A DNA stretch of 64,000 nucleotides from Actinomadura barringtoniae (GTDB taxonomy: Bacteria; Actinomycetota; Actinomycetes; Streptosporangiales; Streptosporangiaceae). Under the pieces are notes generated by a model. The model had not been told where the DNA came from. It did not search any database and worked only from the letters and a program-made list of their open reading frames with translations. The stretch spans positions 310,001 through 374,000 of the forward strand of contig NZ_JAGEOJ010000004.1 in the NCBI RefSeq assembly GCF_017573505.1, in the 5' to 3' direction. This document shows positions 45,044 to 54,146 of the stretch, piece after piece (the stretch's first letter is position 1; every line of letters starts with the position of its first letter). The position numbers and the translations under genes were made by a program.

Positions 45044-45119
45044 GGATTCGTCGGCGGCACCAACCGCGCGCCGGTTCGTGCGGGGACACCAATCGGCGGG
45101 CGCGATTTCGTGCGGCGGT
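45044..45119. repeat. Three imperfect direct repeats in the 238-bp divergent gap
   Basis: Three similar units begin near 45045, 45073 and 45105 (GATTCGTCGGCGGCACCAA, GGTTCGTGCGGGGACACCAA, GATTTCGTGCGGCGGTCC). They lie between the binding-protein and serine hydrolase genes and could be regulator sites. No promoter can be named in 44981-45218. Confidence 0.35.
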
Positions 45120-45218
45120 CCTTAGTCGGGGCGCGCCGCGAGTGGGGACGATGTCGATCTCCCGCAGGCACCGTTCGGCGGCACTCGCGTGCCGGCCTCG
45201 CCACGGAAGGAACCCCCC

Positions 45219-46499
45219 ATGTTCCGACGTTCCAGAACCGTCCTCCTCACGAGCATCGCGGTCAGCGCAGCGACCGCGGTCACGACCGCGGCGCTGACCG
45301 CGTCACCGGCCGCGGCGGCATCCCCGGCCACGCAGGCCACGCCCTCGACGGCCACGTCCTCGACGAAGAACGACGCCGTCCAGCGCGTGCTCGACCAGGC
45401 GGTGAGCGAGGGAGGCGCGCCGGGCATCATCGCCGAGGTCCAGGACGGCAACGCCGACTGGTTCGGCTCCGCCGGCGTCGCCGACACCGCGACCGGGCGC
45501 AGGCAGCAGCCCTTGGACCGCTACCGGATCGGCAGCATGACCAAGTCGTTCACCTCGACGGTCCTGCTGCAGATGGTGGGCGAGGGACGGCTCAGCCTGA
45601 ACGACACCGTCGAGAAGTGGCTGCCGGGCGTGGTGAAGGGCAACGGGCACGACGGAAGCAAGATCACCGTACGGCAGTTGCTCAACCACACCAGCGGCAT
45701 CTTCAACTACACCAACGACCAGCAGATGCTGGACAAGCTGACCGGCCCGGCCTACCTCAAGCACCGCTTCGACGCCTACCAGCCCGAGCAGCTCGTCCAG
45801 GTGGCGATGACCCACGCGCCCGACTTCGCGCCCGGAACGTCCTGGGCCTACTCCAACACCAACTACATCCTCGCCGGAATGATCGCCAGGAAGGTGTCGG
45901 GACGTCCGCTCGCCGACGAGGTGACCCGGCGGATCATCGTTCCACTCGGCCTGACCAGCACCTACGTGGCCGGTCAGACCACGAGCATCTTCGGGCCGCA
46001 CGGGAAGGCCTACTCCAAGCTGGAGCTGCCCGACCCCGCCGCGCCCGTCTACGACGTGAGCGACATGAACCCCAGCTGGGCCGGTACGGCGGGAGACATG
46101 GTCTCCACGTCCGGCGACATCAACCGCTTCTACACCGCCCTGCTCCGCGGCCGCCTGCTGGCTCCCGCCCAGCAGAAGGAGATGTTCACGGCCGTGCCGA
46201 CCGTGAACTGGATCCCGAACACCGGCTACGGGCTCGGCCTGATCACCCAGAAGCTGCCCTGCGGCGTGCAGGTGTGGGGGCACGGCGGCACGATCCACGG
46301 TTCGCTGTCGTGGTCGATGGGCCTGCGCGACGGATCGAAGATGGCCAGCACCGCCATCAACGGCGACTGGGTCGACCAGGGCGGCATCTCCAACAACGTG
46401 ATGCAGGCCGCCTTCTGCCCCGCCTCCACCCCCACCTCGACCTCCAGCGCGAAGCAGACGAGCGCGCCCTCGGCGGTCCGCCCGTCGCAACTCTTCTGA
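45219..46499 (+). CDS. Secreted serine hydrolase of the class C beta-lactamase/DD-peptidase family
   Basis: 426 residues from ATG 45219 (AAGGA upstream). The signal peptide is Ala/Thr-rich, with cleavage near residue 34. The active site is S-M-T-K (SxxK), Y-S-N (YxN) and H-G-G (HxG). It resembles R61-type DD-carboxypeptidases. The C-terminus is a Ser/Thr/Pro-rich tail. Confidence 0.88.
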   Translation: MFRRSRTVLLTSIAVSAATAVTTAALTASPAAAASPATQATPSTATSSTKNDAVQRVLDQAVSEGGAPGIIAEVQDGNADWFGSAGVADTATGRRQQPLDRYRIGSMTKSFTSTVLLQMVGEGRLSLNDTVEKWLPGVVKGNGHDGSKITVRQLLNHTSGIFNYTNDQQMLDKLTGPAYLKHRFDAYQPEQLVQVAMTHAPDFAPGTSWAYSNTNYILAGMIARKVSGRPLADEVTRRIIVPLGLTSTYVAGQTTSIFGPHGKAYSKLELPDPAAPVYDVSDMNPSWAGTAGDMVSTSGDINRFYTALLRGRLLAPAQQKEMFTAVPTVNWIPNTGYGLGLITQKLPCGVQVWGHGGTIHGSLSWSMGLRDGSKMASTAINGDWVDQGGISNNVMQAAFCPASTPTSTSSAKQTSAPSAVRPSQLF

Positions 46500-46509
46500 C
46501 CCACTCACG

Positions 46510-46555
46510 GCGGCCCTCCACCTCCGCCGGGAGCCCGGCGGAGGTGGAGGGCCGC
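46510..46555 (+). terminator. Strong terminator hairpin
   Basis: A 22-bp perfect stem with a 2-base AG loop, 10 bp after the serine hydrolase stop. The left arm starts GCGGCCCTCCACCTCCGCCG. It has no U-tract, and its loop would open by a few pairs in RNA. Confidence 0.8.
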
Positions 46556-46581
46556 GTACCACCACGAACGGAGACGGCGGC

Positions 46582-47427
46582 ATGAGCGTGAGCGACCTCG
46601 TCGAGGCCGCCGCAGCGGCGTCCGACCTGGCCCAGCGGCGATCGCGAGTGGTGATCAGGGAGCTGACGGCGGAGACGGAGCTGCGTACCGCCTGCGACCT
46701 GACCGACCGCGTGTGGCGGCCGCAGGCGGGCAACCCGCTGATGACCATGGCGCTGCTGCGGGGATTCCAGCATTCGGGCTCCTACGTCTTCGGGGCGTAC
46801 GAGGCCGACGAGATGGTCGGCGTGTGCATCGGCTTCCTCGCGGCGGCCGGGCTGCACTCGCACCTGGCGGGCGTCGACGGCCGGGCCCGTGGCCGGGAGG
46901 TCGGGTTCGCGCTGAAGGTCCACCAGCGGGCCTGGTCGCTCGAACGCGCCATCACCAAGGTGACCTGGACGTACGACCCGCTGGTCAGCCGCAACGCCTA
47001 CTTCAACCTCGCCAAGCTGGGCGCGGTCCCCGAGCAGTACCTGCCGGACTTCTACGGCGCCATGGACGACGGCGTCAACCAGGGGCAGGAGTCCGACCGG
47101 CTGCTGGTCGGCTGGGACCTGACCGACCCAGCCGTCGCCGCGGCCTGCGTCCGGCGGCCCCACCACGCGACGCCGCCCCCGGACGCCACGGCGGCACTCG
47201 ACGCCGACGCGGCCGGGCTGCCCGTCGTCGGCTCGTTCGACGGCGCCCGCCTCACCGTCCGGATCCCGCCCGACATCGAGGCCCTGCGCATCGAGCGTCC
47301 GCAGGCCGCGCTCGCCTGGCGCTCGGCGCTGGGCGACACCCTCAAGGCCCTCTTCGCCGACGGCGCGGCCGTCACCGGCTTCACCCGCGACGGCCGCTAC
47401 CTCATCGAACGCAAGCCCGGCCGCTGA
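46582..47427 (+). CDS. GNAT-like acetyltransferase family protein (COG3375-like)
   Basis: 281 residues. The N-terminal half has the GNAT fold with G-R-A-R-G-R-E-V-G-F-A-L-K in place of the acyl-CoA loop, followed by T-W-T-Y-D-P-L-V-S-R-N-A-Y-F-N-L-A-K-L-G-A, the mark of the COG3375 group. The C-terminal 100 residues form a second domain. Substrate unknown. A terminator separates it from the gene upstream. Confidence 0.75.
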   Translation: MSVSDLVEAAAAASDLAQRRSRVVIRELTAETELRTACDLTDRVWRPQAGNPLMTMALLRGFQHSGSYVFGAYEADEMVGVCIGFLAAAGLHSHLAGVDGRARGREVGFALKVHQRAWSLERAITKVTWTYDPLVSRNAYFNLAKLGAVPEQYLPDFYGAMDDGVNQGQESDRLLVGWDLTDPAVAAACVRRPHHATPPPDATAALDADAAGLPVVGSFDGARLTVRIPPDIEALRIERPQAALAWRSALGDTLKALFADGAAVTGFTRDGRYLIERKPGR

Positions 47428-47606
47428 CGCACCTCGGGTCTTCGGGATTCACCGCAGAACCGGCGCTCTCCCGCACGCGTGCAAGTCTTAGGACCAATCG
47501 CGGCACAGCCCGAGGAGTAACCGGCCATAAGGCGGGAAGCCCCTCGCCGCGACCACGATCGGCATCCCCCTGCCGCCGTGCGCACCCGCCGAGGAGAGGT
47601 TCAACG

Positions 47607-48764
47607 GTGACCGAAGATCGAAGTGCCGCGGAGGCGCGGCCGGCACCAGGTCATGCCGTTCCGGCGACGGTGGCGGTGATCGCCGCCTGGGCCTGGCGGC
47701 TGGTGGCGATCGGCGTCGTCGTCTACGGCGTGGTGTGGATCGTCGGCGCGTTGAAGATCGTGTTCCTGCCCTGCGCGATCGCACTGTTCCTGTGCGCCCT
47801 CCTGCGTCCGCTGGCCGCCAGGCTCGAACGAAAAGGGCTGCCGCCCCTCGTCGCGACGTGGGTGACCCTGCTGGTCGCACTCGGCGTGGTGGGCGGCATC
47901 GGGACCTACGTCGGCATCCAGGCCAACGAGGAGTTCCCCAAGCTGGTCTCGGAGGTCCAGGTCACCTCCCGGCAGCTTCAGCACTGGCTGGAGAACGGGC
48001 CTCTGCACGTCAAGCACTCCCAGTTGCAGAACTCCCTCGACGACGGCGTCAGCTACCTGGAGAAGCGGCGCGGGCAGCTGGCCAGCACCGCCGTTCAGGC
48101 GAGCACGATGGCCGCCGAGGTCATCGTGGGCTTCCTCTTCATGCTCTTCGTGACGTTCTTCCTGCTGAAGGACGGCGCGCAGATCTGGAACTGGGCGATC
48201 AGCGGCATGGGCCGTTACCGCCGCCGGGTCGACCAGGCGGGCAGGGCCGGATGGGAGACCCTGTCGCAGTACGTTCGCGGCACCGTCATGGTCGCGGCCA
48301 TCCACGCCGTGATCCTCGCCCTCGCACTGGCGATCCTCGGCGTCCCGCTGGTCGCGCCCCTGGCGCTCATCGTCTTCCTGGGCAGCTTCATCCCCATCGT
48401 GGGCATCCTGGTCGGCGGCGGCCTGGCCGTCGCCGTGACGTTCGGGGCCAAGGGCGGGACCGCCGCGCTGATCTTCCTGATCGTCCTCGTGGTCGAGCAC
48501 CAGCTGGAGAGCCACCTGCTCCAGCCGCTCGTCGTCGGTCGCTGGGTACGGCTGCATCCGCTGGCGGTCATCGTCTCGATCACCGTCGGCGGAGTGCTCG
48601 GCGGCATCCCGGGAGCGGCCGTCGCAGTCCCGGTGGTGGCCGTGCTCTACCGAGCCTTGCCCGCACTACGCGATTCATCGGACCTCGCCCCCGCCGAACC
48701 CGAACCCGAGCCCGTTCCCGGCACAACCGGCACCCTCGCGCCCGATCCGGAGCCGGCCGACTGA
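47607..48764 (+). CDS. AI-2E family transporter (UPF0118)
   Basis: 385 residues from GTG 47607 with GGAGAGG upstream. Paired helices at the N-terminus, a soluble loop (about residues 110-165), then five or more membrane helices with F-I-P-I-V-G and P-L-V-V-G-R, as in YdiK/TqsA proteins. The tail after 365 is Pro/Glu-rich. No gene or clear signal is seen in the 179-bp gap upstream. Confidence 0.87.
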   Translation: MTEDRSAAEARPAPGHAVPATVAVIAAWAWRLVAIGVVVYGVVWIVGALKIVFLPCAIALFLCALLRPLAARLERKGLPPLVATWVTLLVALGVVGGIGTYVGIQANEEFPKLVSEVQVTSRQLQHWLENGPLHVKHSQLQNSLDDGVSYLEKRRGQLASTAVQASTMAAEVIVGFLFMLFVTFFLLKDGAQIWNWAISGMGRYRRRVDQAGRAGWETLSQYVRGTVMVAAIHAVILALALAILGVPLVAPLALIVFLGSFIPIVGILVGGGLAVAVTFGAKGGTAALIFLIVLVVEHQLESHLLQPLVVGRWVRLHPLAVIVSITVGGVLGGIPGAAVAVPVVAVLYRALPALRDSSDLAPAEPEPEPVPGTTGTLAPDPEPAD

Positions 48765-48877
48765 GCTCGACCCGGACAACGCCCCCGATCCGAGCCATCT
48801 GATCGACACGCCGGCCGCCGCTCTGGCACCGTGGAGCCCCCACACGATCGACGGATCCCCTGTGAGGATCGGAACCG

Positions 48878-49552
48878 ATGCCCGAAAGCCCTGCTCACCA
48901 ACAGCCCATCCCCAAAGCGCGACGAGGCTGGCTGATCGTGGGGGCGATCGCCGTCCTCCTCCTGGCAGGGCTGGGCGTCGCAGTGACCATCGGACTGCGG
49001 AGCGACCACCACGCCGCGGCGCAACCTCGAAAGTTCACCCGTGTCCCCCCGGGCTGCGGTCTGGTCAAGCCCGCGACGGTCGCGCCGTACGTACCGTCCG
49101 CGCATTGCACGGCCGACGCGCAGTACAACACCCAGCTGCCGAACGGCGCCTTGCACCGCAGCGCCTACTGGGAGCCGCCCGAGAGCGTGAAAGACCATGG
49201 TCGCCTTTACGCCAGCCTCCACGCCGACCTCTCCGTCACACCACTCCTGCGGCAGTTCCCCACTCCAAAGCAGGAGCTCCTGCAGTCCGCTCGCGGCAAC
49301 GACCGCCATCTGACGGACGCGCGCCAAGTTCGCGGGCTCGGCGACTGGGCCTACATCACCTACCGCACCGACTACTCCGCCGACAACGGCACCGCCGAGC
49401 TCCGCACGAACTGGGGAAATGCCACGCTTGAGGTGACCTATGACGGCTACCACATCGATTCCCATCGACATCTCACCGGCGCGGTCGACCAGCGAACCGC
49501 CGAAGCGGCCGTCCTAAGCTCCGCCCGCGACATCTACGCCGCGCTCAACTGA
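48878..49552 (+). CDS. Membrane-anchored hypothetical protein
   Basis: 224 residues with one membrane helix at about 18-40 and an extracytoplasmic part of about 180 residues containing two Cys (G-C-G-L and H-C-T-A). The layout resembles DUF3558-like or sensor-domain lipoprotein families but no motif decides. It could be the target or sensor associated with the ECF sigma operon that follows. Confidence 0.65.
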   Translation: MPESPAHQQPIPKARRGWLIVGAIAVLLLAGLGVAVTIGLRSDHHAAAQPRKFTRVPPGCGLVKPATVAPYVPSAHCTADAQYNTQLPNGALHRSAYWEPPESVKDHGRLYASLHADLSVTPLLRQFPTPKQELLQSARGNDRHLTDARQVRGLGDWAYITYRTDYSADNGTAELRTNWGNATLEVTYDGYHIDSHRHLTGAVDQRTAEAAVLSSARDIYAALN

Positions 49553-49598
49553 GACTTTCGTCGGAGGCGGTAACACTTCGGGGGGCGCCGACACGTGG

Positions 49599-49614
49599 GG
49601 GGTGTCCGCATCCC
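49599..49614 (+). other. Small hairpin upstream of the sigma factor operon
   Basis: GGGGTG-TCCG-CATCCC, a 6-bp stem with one G-T pair and a 4-base loop, 19 bp before a possible leader peptide. May be part of a 5' leader; low confidence. Confidence 0.3.
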
Positions 49615-49632
49615 CCAGTGAAGGAGCCTGCG

Positions 49633-49668
49633 ATGTACCGAGCGAAGCCCAAGGGCGCCGATGGCTGA
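49633..49668 (+). CDS. Possible 11-residue leader peptide overlapping the sigma factor start
   Basis: ATG 49633 has a perfect AAGGAG seven bases upstream and reads MYRAKPKGADG before TGA at 49666-49668. The sigma factor ATG at 49661 lies inside its last codons. Ribosomes finishing the peptide could restart on the sigma gene, so the peptide may couple or tune sigma synthesis. Confidence 0.4.
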   Translation: MYRAKPKGADG

Positions 49669-50197
49669 GCGCGTGACCGACTTCGAGGCCGTGTACGCGG
49701 TGATGTACGAGCCGATCCTGGGGTACGCGCTGCGCCGGTGCGCCTCCCCCGAGGACGCCGCCGACGTCGTCGCGGAGACCTTCACCGTGGCGTGGCGGAG
49801 GTTCGAGGAGATCCCGTCCGGGGACCGGGCGCGGCTGTGGCTGTACGGCGTCGCCCGGCACGTCCTGGCCAACCATCGACGTTCGGAGAAAAGGCGGCGG
49901 CTGCACACGACGCGGCTGCGGGACGAGATCGCCGAAGCCCCGGTCGATCCCACCGACACCGCCGCGATCACCCAGGCACTCGCCGGGCTCGACGAGCGCG
50001 ACCGCGAGGTGATCTGCCTGGTCGCCTGGGAGGGCCTGAACCACTCCGGCCTGGCCACCGTGCTGGGCTGCTCGCCAGGAACGGCGCGCGTCCGGCTGCA
50101 CCGCGCCCGCAAACGCCTGGCCCGCGCGTTGCGCGCGGCGGGCGTCGAACATCTGGCCGTCACACCCGCGATCAGCGAACGGAGCTCGTTGGCATGA
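49661..50197 (+). CDS. ECF-type RNA polymerase sigma factor
   Basis: 178 residues with region 2 (D-A-A-D-V-V-A-E-T-F-T-V-A-W-R-R-F) and region 4 (L-D-E-R-D-R-E-V-I-C-L-V-A-W-E-G, then A-R-V-R-L-H-R-A-R-K-R-L). ATG 49661 has only AAGGG upstream, while the better ribosome binding site belongs to the short frame at 49633. The following gene overlaps by ATGA and probably encodes its membrane partner. Confidence 0.9.
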   Translation: MAERVTDFEAVYAVMYEPILGYALRRCASPEDAADVVAETFTVAWRRFEEIPSGDRARLWLYGVARHVLANHRRSEKRRRLHTTRLRDEIAEAPVDPTDTAAITQALAGLDERDREVICLVAWEGLNHSGLATVLGCSPGTARVRLHRARKRLARALRAAGVEHLAVTPAISERSSLA

Positions 50198-51180
50198 AGC
50201 CGCATTCCCTCGATCAACTGGCGCGTTCGACGGCCCGTGTGAGCGACGAGTCACTGTCGGGCTATGCCGGCCGTCCCGCCGCGCGCGGGCTCCTGGAGGA
50301 GATCACCACTCTCCCGGAATCGCAGGCCGACAAGAGCCGATCGGTCGTGCCCAGCCGTGGGCTGCGGCTCACGGTGGCCGGTGCGGCGCTCGCGACCGCG
50401 GTCTCGGCCGGGACGATCGTCGTCTGGCATGGCGATGGCGATCCCGCCGCGCCGCCCGGAAAGGCGCTGCCCTCCGTCGAGTTGGCGTCGGCCGCAGAGA
50501 CGAGCCTTGTGCTGGACAAGGCAGCCAAGGCCGCGGCGGCCTCTTCGGTCACCGTGCCCAGCCGACGGCAGTGGGTCTACACCAGGATGCGCGAGACCTC
50601 GTCCGCCAAACCCGGTGGAATGGTCACGGGCGGCCCGTACAGGACCGACGACTGGGAGCTCTGGCGTCGGGCCGACGGCAAGCAGTTCGCCGCGTACCGC
50701 AACGGCACCCTGGAGAAGGGGCACGAGACGGTCGGCTCTGCCGTGGTCGCCCGGTACCTCCCCCTTCCCACCGACCCGGCGGCGCTGCTGCGCAAGGTCG
50801 GTGGAAACGGTCCCGGTGGACCTCAGATGGCGTACGAGACCCTCGTCACGCTGCTGCGGGACGACGTCCATCCGCCGGCGGTGGAGGCGGCGATCTTCCG
50901 TGCGATCAAGCTGGTCCCGGGCGTGACGCTGGTGAAGGCCAGAGCGGACGCGCTCGGCCGTCCGGCGCTGGCGCTCGGCATCACCAACGACTGGGTGCAC
51001 CAGGAGGTACTGCTGGACGCCCGGACCTACGGCTATCTGGGTGAACGCACGATCGCGATCAAGGATTACACGGCGCGCTCCGAAGGGGAGCCGACCCGGC
51101 GAATCCCCAAGGGGACCGTTCAGCACCTCATGGTCCGTCTGTCGATCAAGGTCGTGAACGGACCCGGGCAGCGCTCCTGA
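50194..51180 (+). CDS. CU044_5270-type membrane protein (sigma factor partner)
   Basis: 328 residues. A cytoplasmic N-terminus (about 1-60) is followed by a membrane helix (about 61-82) and an extracytoplasmic domain of about 240 residues. Proteins of this kind follow ECF sigma genes in Streptosporangiales and may act as anti-sigma factors, though this is not proven. The 3' end overlaps the convergent acyl-CoA dehydrogenase gene by 35 bp. Confidence 0.8.
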   Translation: MKPHSLDQLARSTARVSDESLSGYAGRPAARGLLEEITTLPESQADKSRSVVPSRGLRLTVAGAALATAVSAGTIVVWHGDGDPAAPPGKALPSVELASAAETSLVLDKAAKAAAASSVTVPSRRQWVYTRMRETSSAKPGGMVTGGPYRTDDWELWRRADGKQFAAYRNGTLEKGHETVGSAVVARYLPLPTDPAALLRKVGGNGPGGPQMAYETLVTLLRDDVHPPAVEAAIFRAIKLVPGVTLVKARADALGRPALALGITNDWVHQEVLLDARTYGYLGERTIAIKDYTARSEGEPTRRIPKGTVQHLMVRLSIKVVNGPGQRS

Positions 51181-52192
51181 CCGTTCGCTGACGACGGTCG
51201 ACGAAGTGTTCGGCCACGCGTTCGCGGTGTTGTGCCGGCGAGCCGTAGAGGGATCGGTTGAGGACGGCCCGCTTGAGGTAGGCGTGGATCCCGGCCTCCC
51301 AGGTGTAGCCCATGCCTCCGTGGAGTTGCACCGCCTTACCCGCGATCTCGACAGCGGCGGTGCAGGCGTAGGACTTGGCGCGCGAGACCGCGACTCCGGT
51401 TTCGTCCGTTGCCACGCCGCGCACCGCCGCTGCGACCAGGCGCCTGGCCAGGGTGACCTGGACGAGCATGTCGGCGCACGCATGCTTCACGGCCTGGAAG
51501 GAGCCGATCGTGCGGCCGAACTGCTCGCGTACCCCGGCGTAGGCGACGGTGGCGTCCAGCATGGCCTCGCTGAGACCGAGGCTGTCGCAGGCGATGGCGA
51601 CGGCGGCACGGTCGGCCAGACGGCGCAGGGCCGTGTCCGGGTCGTTGAATCGCCACACCGATCCGGGCACCACAGCCTCGGCGACGACTCGGCCGAAGCC
51701 GCGTGTGGCGTCGACGACGGGCTGTTCCGCGACGGTCAGCCCAGGCGTGCGGGGGGCGACGCCGACGATGACCGGCTCGTTCTGGGAGTCGAGTGCCGGG
51801 ATGAGGAGGTGGTCGGCGGTGGGCGCGTCGAGGACGAACGAGGCGTCACCGTCGAGGGTTTGCCTGAGGCGGAAGGTTCCGGCTGCGGTCTCGCCGTCCA
51901 AGGCCAGGATGGGGAGGACGGCCCCGGAGGCGGCGGCGTGGATGACCTGGTCACGGTCGGGGGTGCGCGCCAGGAGGGTGAGCGAACCCACTCCGAGGGC
52001 CGCCGCCGGATAGGGGGTGTGAGCGGCGGCGCGGCCGATCTCGCGGAGGACGGCGGCGACCTCCGCGAATGTGGCGTCCGCGCCGGGCGCCTCCAGGCCC
52101 AGCCAGTCGGTGAGGAGGCGTTCACCCTCGCCGTCCTTGAGCAGGCCGGACACCACGCCGCTCAGCTCGCCATCGAGCTCGGAGAACGTCAT
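51146..52192 (-). CDS. Acyl-CoA dehydrogenase, short subunit of pair 1
   Basis: 348 residues from ATG 52192, overlapping the stop of the partner gene (ATGA). The N-terminal domain is shortened; the C-terminal domain has R-E-Q-F-G-R-T-I-G-S-F-Q-A-V-K-H and H-G-G-M-G-Y-T-W-E. Such short acyl-CoA dehydrogenases pair with a full-length partner as alpha2beta2 tetramers in steroid side-chain degradation. Last gene of its operon. Confidence 0.88.
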   Translation of the reverse strand: MTFSELDGELSGVVSGLLKDGEGERLLTDWLGLEAPGADATFAEVAAVLREIGRAAAHTPYPAAALGVGSLTLLARTPDRDQVIHAAASGAVLPILALDGETAAGTFRLRQTLDGDASFVLDAPTADHLLIPALDSQNEPVIVGVAPRTPGLTVAEQPVVDATRGFGRVVAEAVVPGSVWRFNDPDTALRRLADRAAVAIACDSLGLSEAMLDATVAYAGVREQFGRTIGSFQAVKHACADMLVQVTLARRLVAAAVRGVATDETGVAVSRAKSYACTAAVEIAGKAVQLHGGMGYTWEAGIHAYLKRAVLNRSLYGSPAQHRERVAEHFVDRRQRTVRSAARVRSRP

Positions 52193-53367
52193 GGCTCGCG
52201 GGGCAGGCCGAGGCCGCGTTCGCCGATGATGGTGCGCTGGATCTCGCTCGTGCCGCCCGGGATCGTCCATTCCCACGAGCCGATGAAGTCCAGGACCCAC
52301 GCCCCTGACTCCCAGCCGCTCGACAGGGGCTTGCGCAGGTCGGTGTGAGCGGACGGGCCCGCGATCTCGGTGCCGAAGTCGGTCAGGCTCTGGAGCAGTT
52401 CGCTGTAGCAGAGCTTCACGATCGAGGCGTCCGCAGGCCCGGGTTGATCGGAGGCTACGAGGTCGGCGCAGAGTGCCCGCAGTCCGGTGAGCTCGATCTC
52501 CAGTACGGCGAGCCGGTCTCGCACCATGGAGTCGTCGAGGGGTCGTCTCCCGTCCCGCCCGGGGCTCGCGCACAGGTCCACGAGCCGGTCGAACCCTCCG
52601 TTGCCCAGCCGTTCGGCCAGTTCCAGCATGGTCATGCCGCGTTCGGCACCCAGGGTCTCCTGGGCAACGCGCCAACCTGCGTTCTCGGCGCCGATGAGGT
52701 TCGCCGCCGGGATGGCGACGTCGTCGAGGAAGATCTCGCAGAAGTGCGAATCTCCCGTCGCCTGCCTGGTGGGGCGCACGTCGATGCCGGGCGTGCGCAT
52801 GTCCATCAGGAAGTAGGAGATGCCGCGCCGCTTCGGCGCGTTCGGGTCGGTGCGGGCGAGCAGCAGGCACCAGTCGGCGTGCGCGGCGCCGCTCGCCCAG
52901 CATTTCTGGCCGTTCACGACGTAGGTGTCGCCCTCGCGCCGCGCGGACGTTCTGAGGGCGGCCAGGTCCGATCCGGCGTCGGGCTCGGAGAATCCCTGGA
53001 CCCAGATCTCGCCGTCGAGGATCGCGGGCAGATGCCGCCGCCGCTGCGTCTCGGTGCCCGCCGCCAGCAGCGTCGAGGCGGCGTGGTGGATCGCGACGAA
53101 CGCCAGTACGAGGCGCGGCGCGTCGTGGGCGGCGAGCTCCTGGTAGAGAACGGCCTGCTCGGGCACCGGCATCCCGCCGCCCCACTCGGCCGGCCAGTGC
53201 GGGACGGCGAAGCCCGCGCCCCGCAGCTCCTGGAACCACTCCTTCTGGAACGCCACGAACTCCTCGTCGGAGACGCCGGTCTGCGCCGACCGCCAGTCCG
53301 GCGGGATGTGCGTCCGGCACCAGTCGCGTACGTGCGCCCGGAACCCGTCGAGGCCGGCGGAGGTCAT
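52189..53367 (-). CDS. Acyl-CoA dehydrogenase, long subunit of pair 1
   Basis: 392 residues from ATG 53367 in overlap with the hydratase stop. It has Q-G-F-S-E-P-D-A-G-S-D-L-A (FAD/substrate loop), W-A-S-G-A and the C-terminal P-G-G-T-S-E-I-Q-R. Full length for the family. Translational coupling to the short subunit supports a heteromer that oxidises bulky acyl-CoAs. Confidence 0.9.
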   Translation of the reverse strand: MTSAGLDGFRAHVRDWCRTHIPPDWRSAQTGVSDEEFVAFQKEWFQELRGAGFAVPHWPAEWGGGMPVPEQAVLYQELAAHDAPRLVLAFVAIHHAASTLLAAGTETQRRRHLPAILDGEIWVQGFSEPDAGSDLAALRTSARREGDTYVVNGQKCWASGAAHADWCLLLARTDPNAPKRRGISYFLMDMRTPGIDVRPTRQATGDSHFCEIFLDDVAIPAANLIGAENAGWRVAQETLGAERGMTMLELAERLGNGGFDRLVDLCASPGRDGRRPLDDSMVRDRLAVLEIELTGLRALCADLVASDQPGPADASIVKLCYSELLQSLTDFGTEIAGPSAHTDLRKPLSSGWESGAWVLDFIGSWEWTIPGGTSEIQRTIIGERGLGLPREP

Positions 53368-54146
53368 GGCCCGGCCTTGTCGGCGAGGGCGAGGAGCCGG
53401 GCGCGGTGTTCGGGCGAACGCATGGTGGCGGCCTCGGCGGCGAGGCCCGCCTGCACCGGACCGGCCAGCGCCTGGGACAGGTACATGGTGACGACCTGCT
53501 TGGTGCCGCGCAGCGCCTCGGCGGGCTGCGCGGCGAACCGGGCGGCGAGGCGGCGTGCCTCGGGCAGCAGGTCCTCCGGAGCGGTCGTACGGGTCGCGAG
53601 TCCGAGCTCGACGGCCTTGGCCGCCGGGATGTGGTCGCCGGTGTACAGGTACTCGCGGGAACGCAGCAGCAGGGTGAGCAGCGGCCACAGCGCGGCGCCG
53701 CCGTCCCCGGCGACGAGCCCGACGGCGACGTGCGGGTCGGCCAGATGCGCGGTCTCGGAGATGAGGACGACGTCGCACAGCAACGCGACACTGCAGCCGA
53801 GCCCGACCGCGGGGCCGTTCACCGCCGCGATCACCGGCAGCGGGAAGCGGAGCATCTCCTCGATGATCTGCGCGCCCTCGCGGAGGCTCTCGTCGCGTGC
53901 GACCGGGTCGTCGAGGAAGGAGGTGATCCAGCCGAGGTCGCCGCCCGCGCTGAACGCCCGGCCCGCGCCGGTGAGGATCACCGCCTTGGCCTCCGGGTCG
54001 CGTGCGAGGCGCTGCCAGACGTTGGCGAGCGCCCAGTGCAGGGAGCGGTTGACGGCGTTCAGCTCCGCAGGCCGGTCGAGGCGGACGATGCGGACGGGGC
54101 CGTCGCACTCGACGGTCAGCTCGGCGGGCAGGTCCTCATAGGTCAC
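53364..54146 (-). CDS. Enoyl-CoA hydratase/isomerase family protein
   Basis: 260 residues from GTG 54146 (GTGA overlap). Crotonase-fold marks are R-A-F-S-A-G-G-D-L and the second oxyanion segment N-G-P-A-V-G-L-G-C. The first catalytic Glu position reads H-V-A-V-G-L-V-A-G-D-G-G, with Asp-Gly-Gly at the second. It would hydrate the enoyl-CoA made by the neighbouring dehydrogenases. Confidence 0.9.
   Translation of the reverse strand: MTYEDLPAELTVECDGPVRIVRLDRPAELNAVNRSLHWALANVWQRLARDPEAKAVILTGAGRAFSAGGDLGWITSFLDDPVARDESLREGAQIIEEMLRFPLPVIAAVNGPAVGLGCSVALLCDVVLISETAHLADPHVAVGLVAGDGGAALWPLLTLLLRSREYLYTGDHIPAAKAVELGLATRTTAPEDLLPEARRLAARFAAQPAEALRGTKQVVTMYLSQALAGPVQAGLAAEAATMRSPEHRARLLALADKAGP

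Noticed and set aside
44981..45218. Possible extra gene on the plus strand before the serine hydrolase
   Set aside because: The open frame there is an antisense extension over the binding-protein gene, lacks a ribosome binding site and has no recognisable domain.
53368..53791. Apparent large fusion protein upstream of the acyl-CoA dehydrogenase at 51146-52192
   Set aside because: The frame stays open through the neighbouring genes by base composition only; the real start is the ATG at 52192 overlapping the preceding stop.
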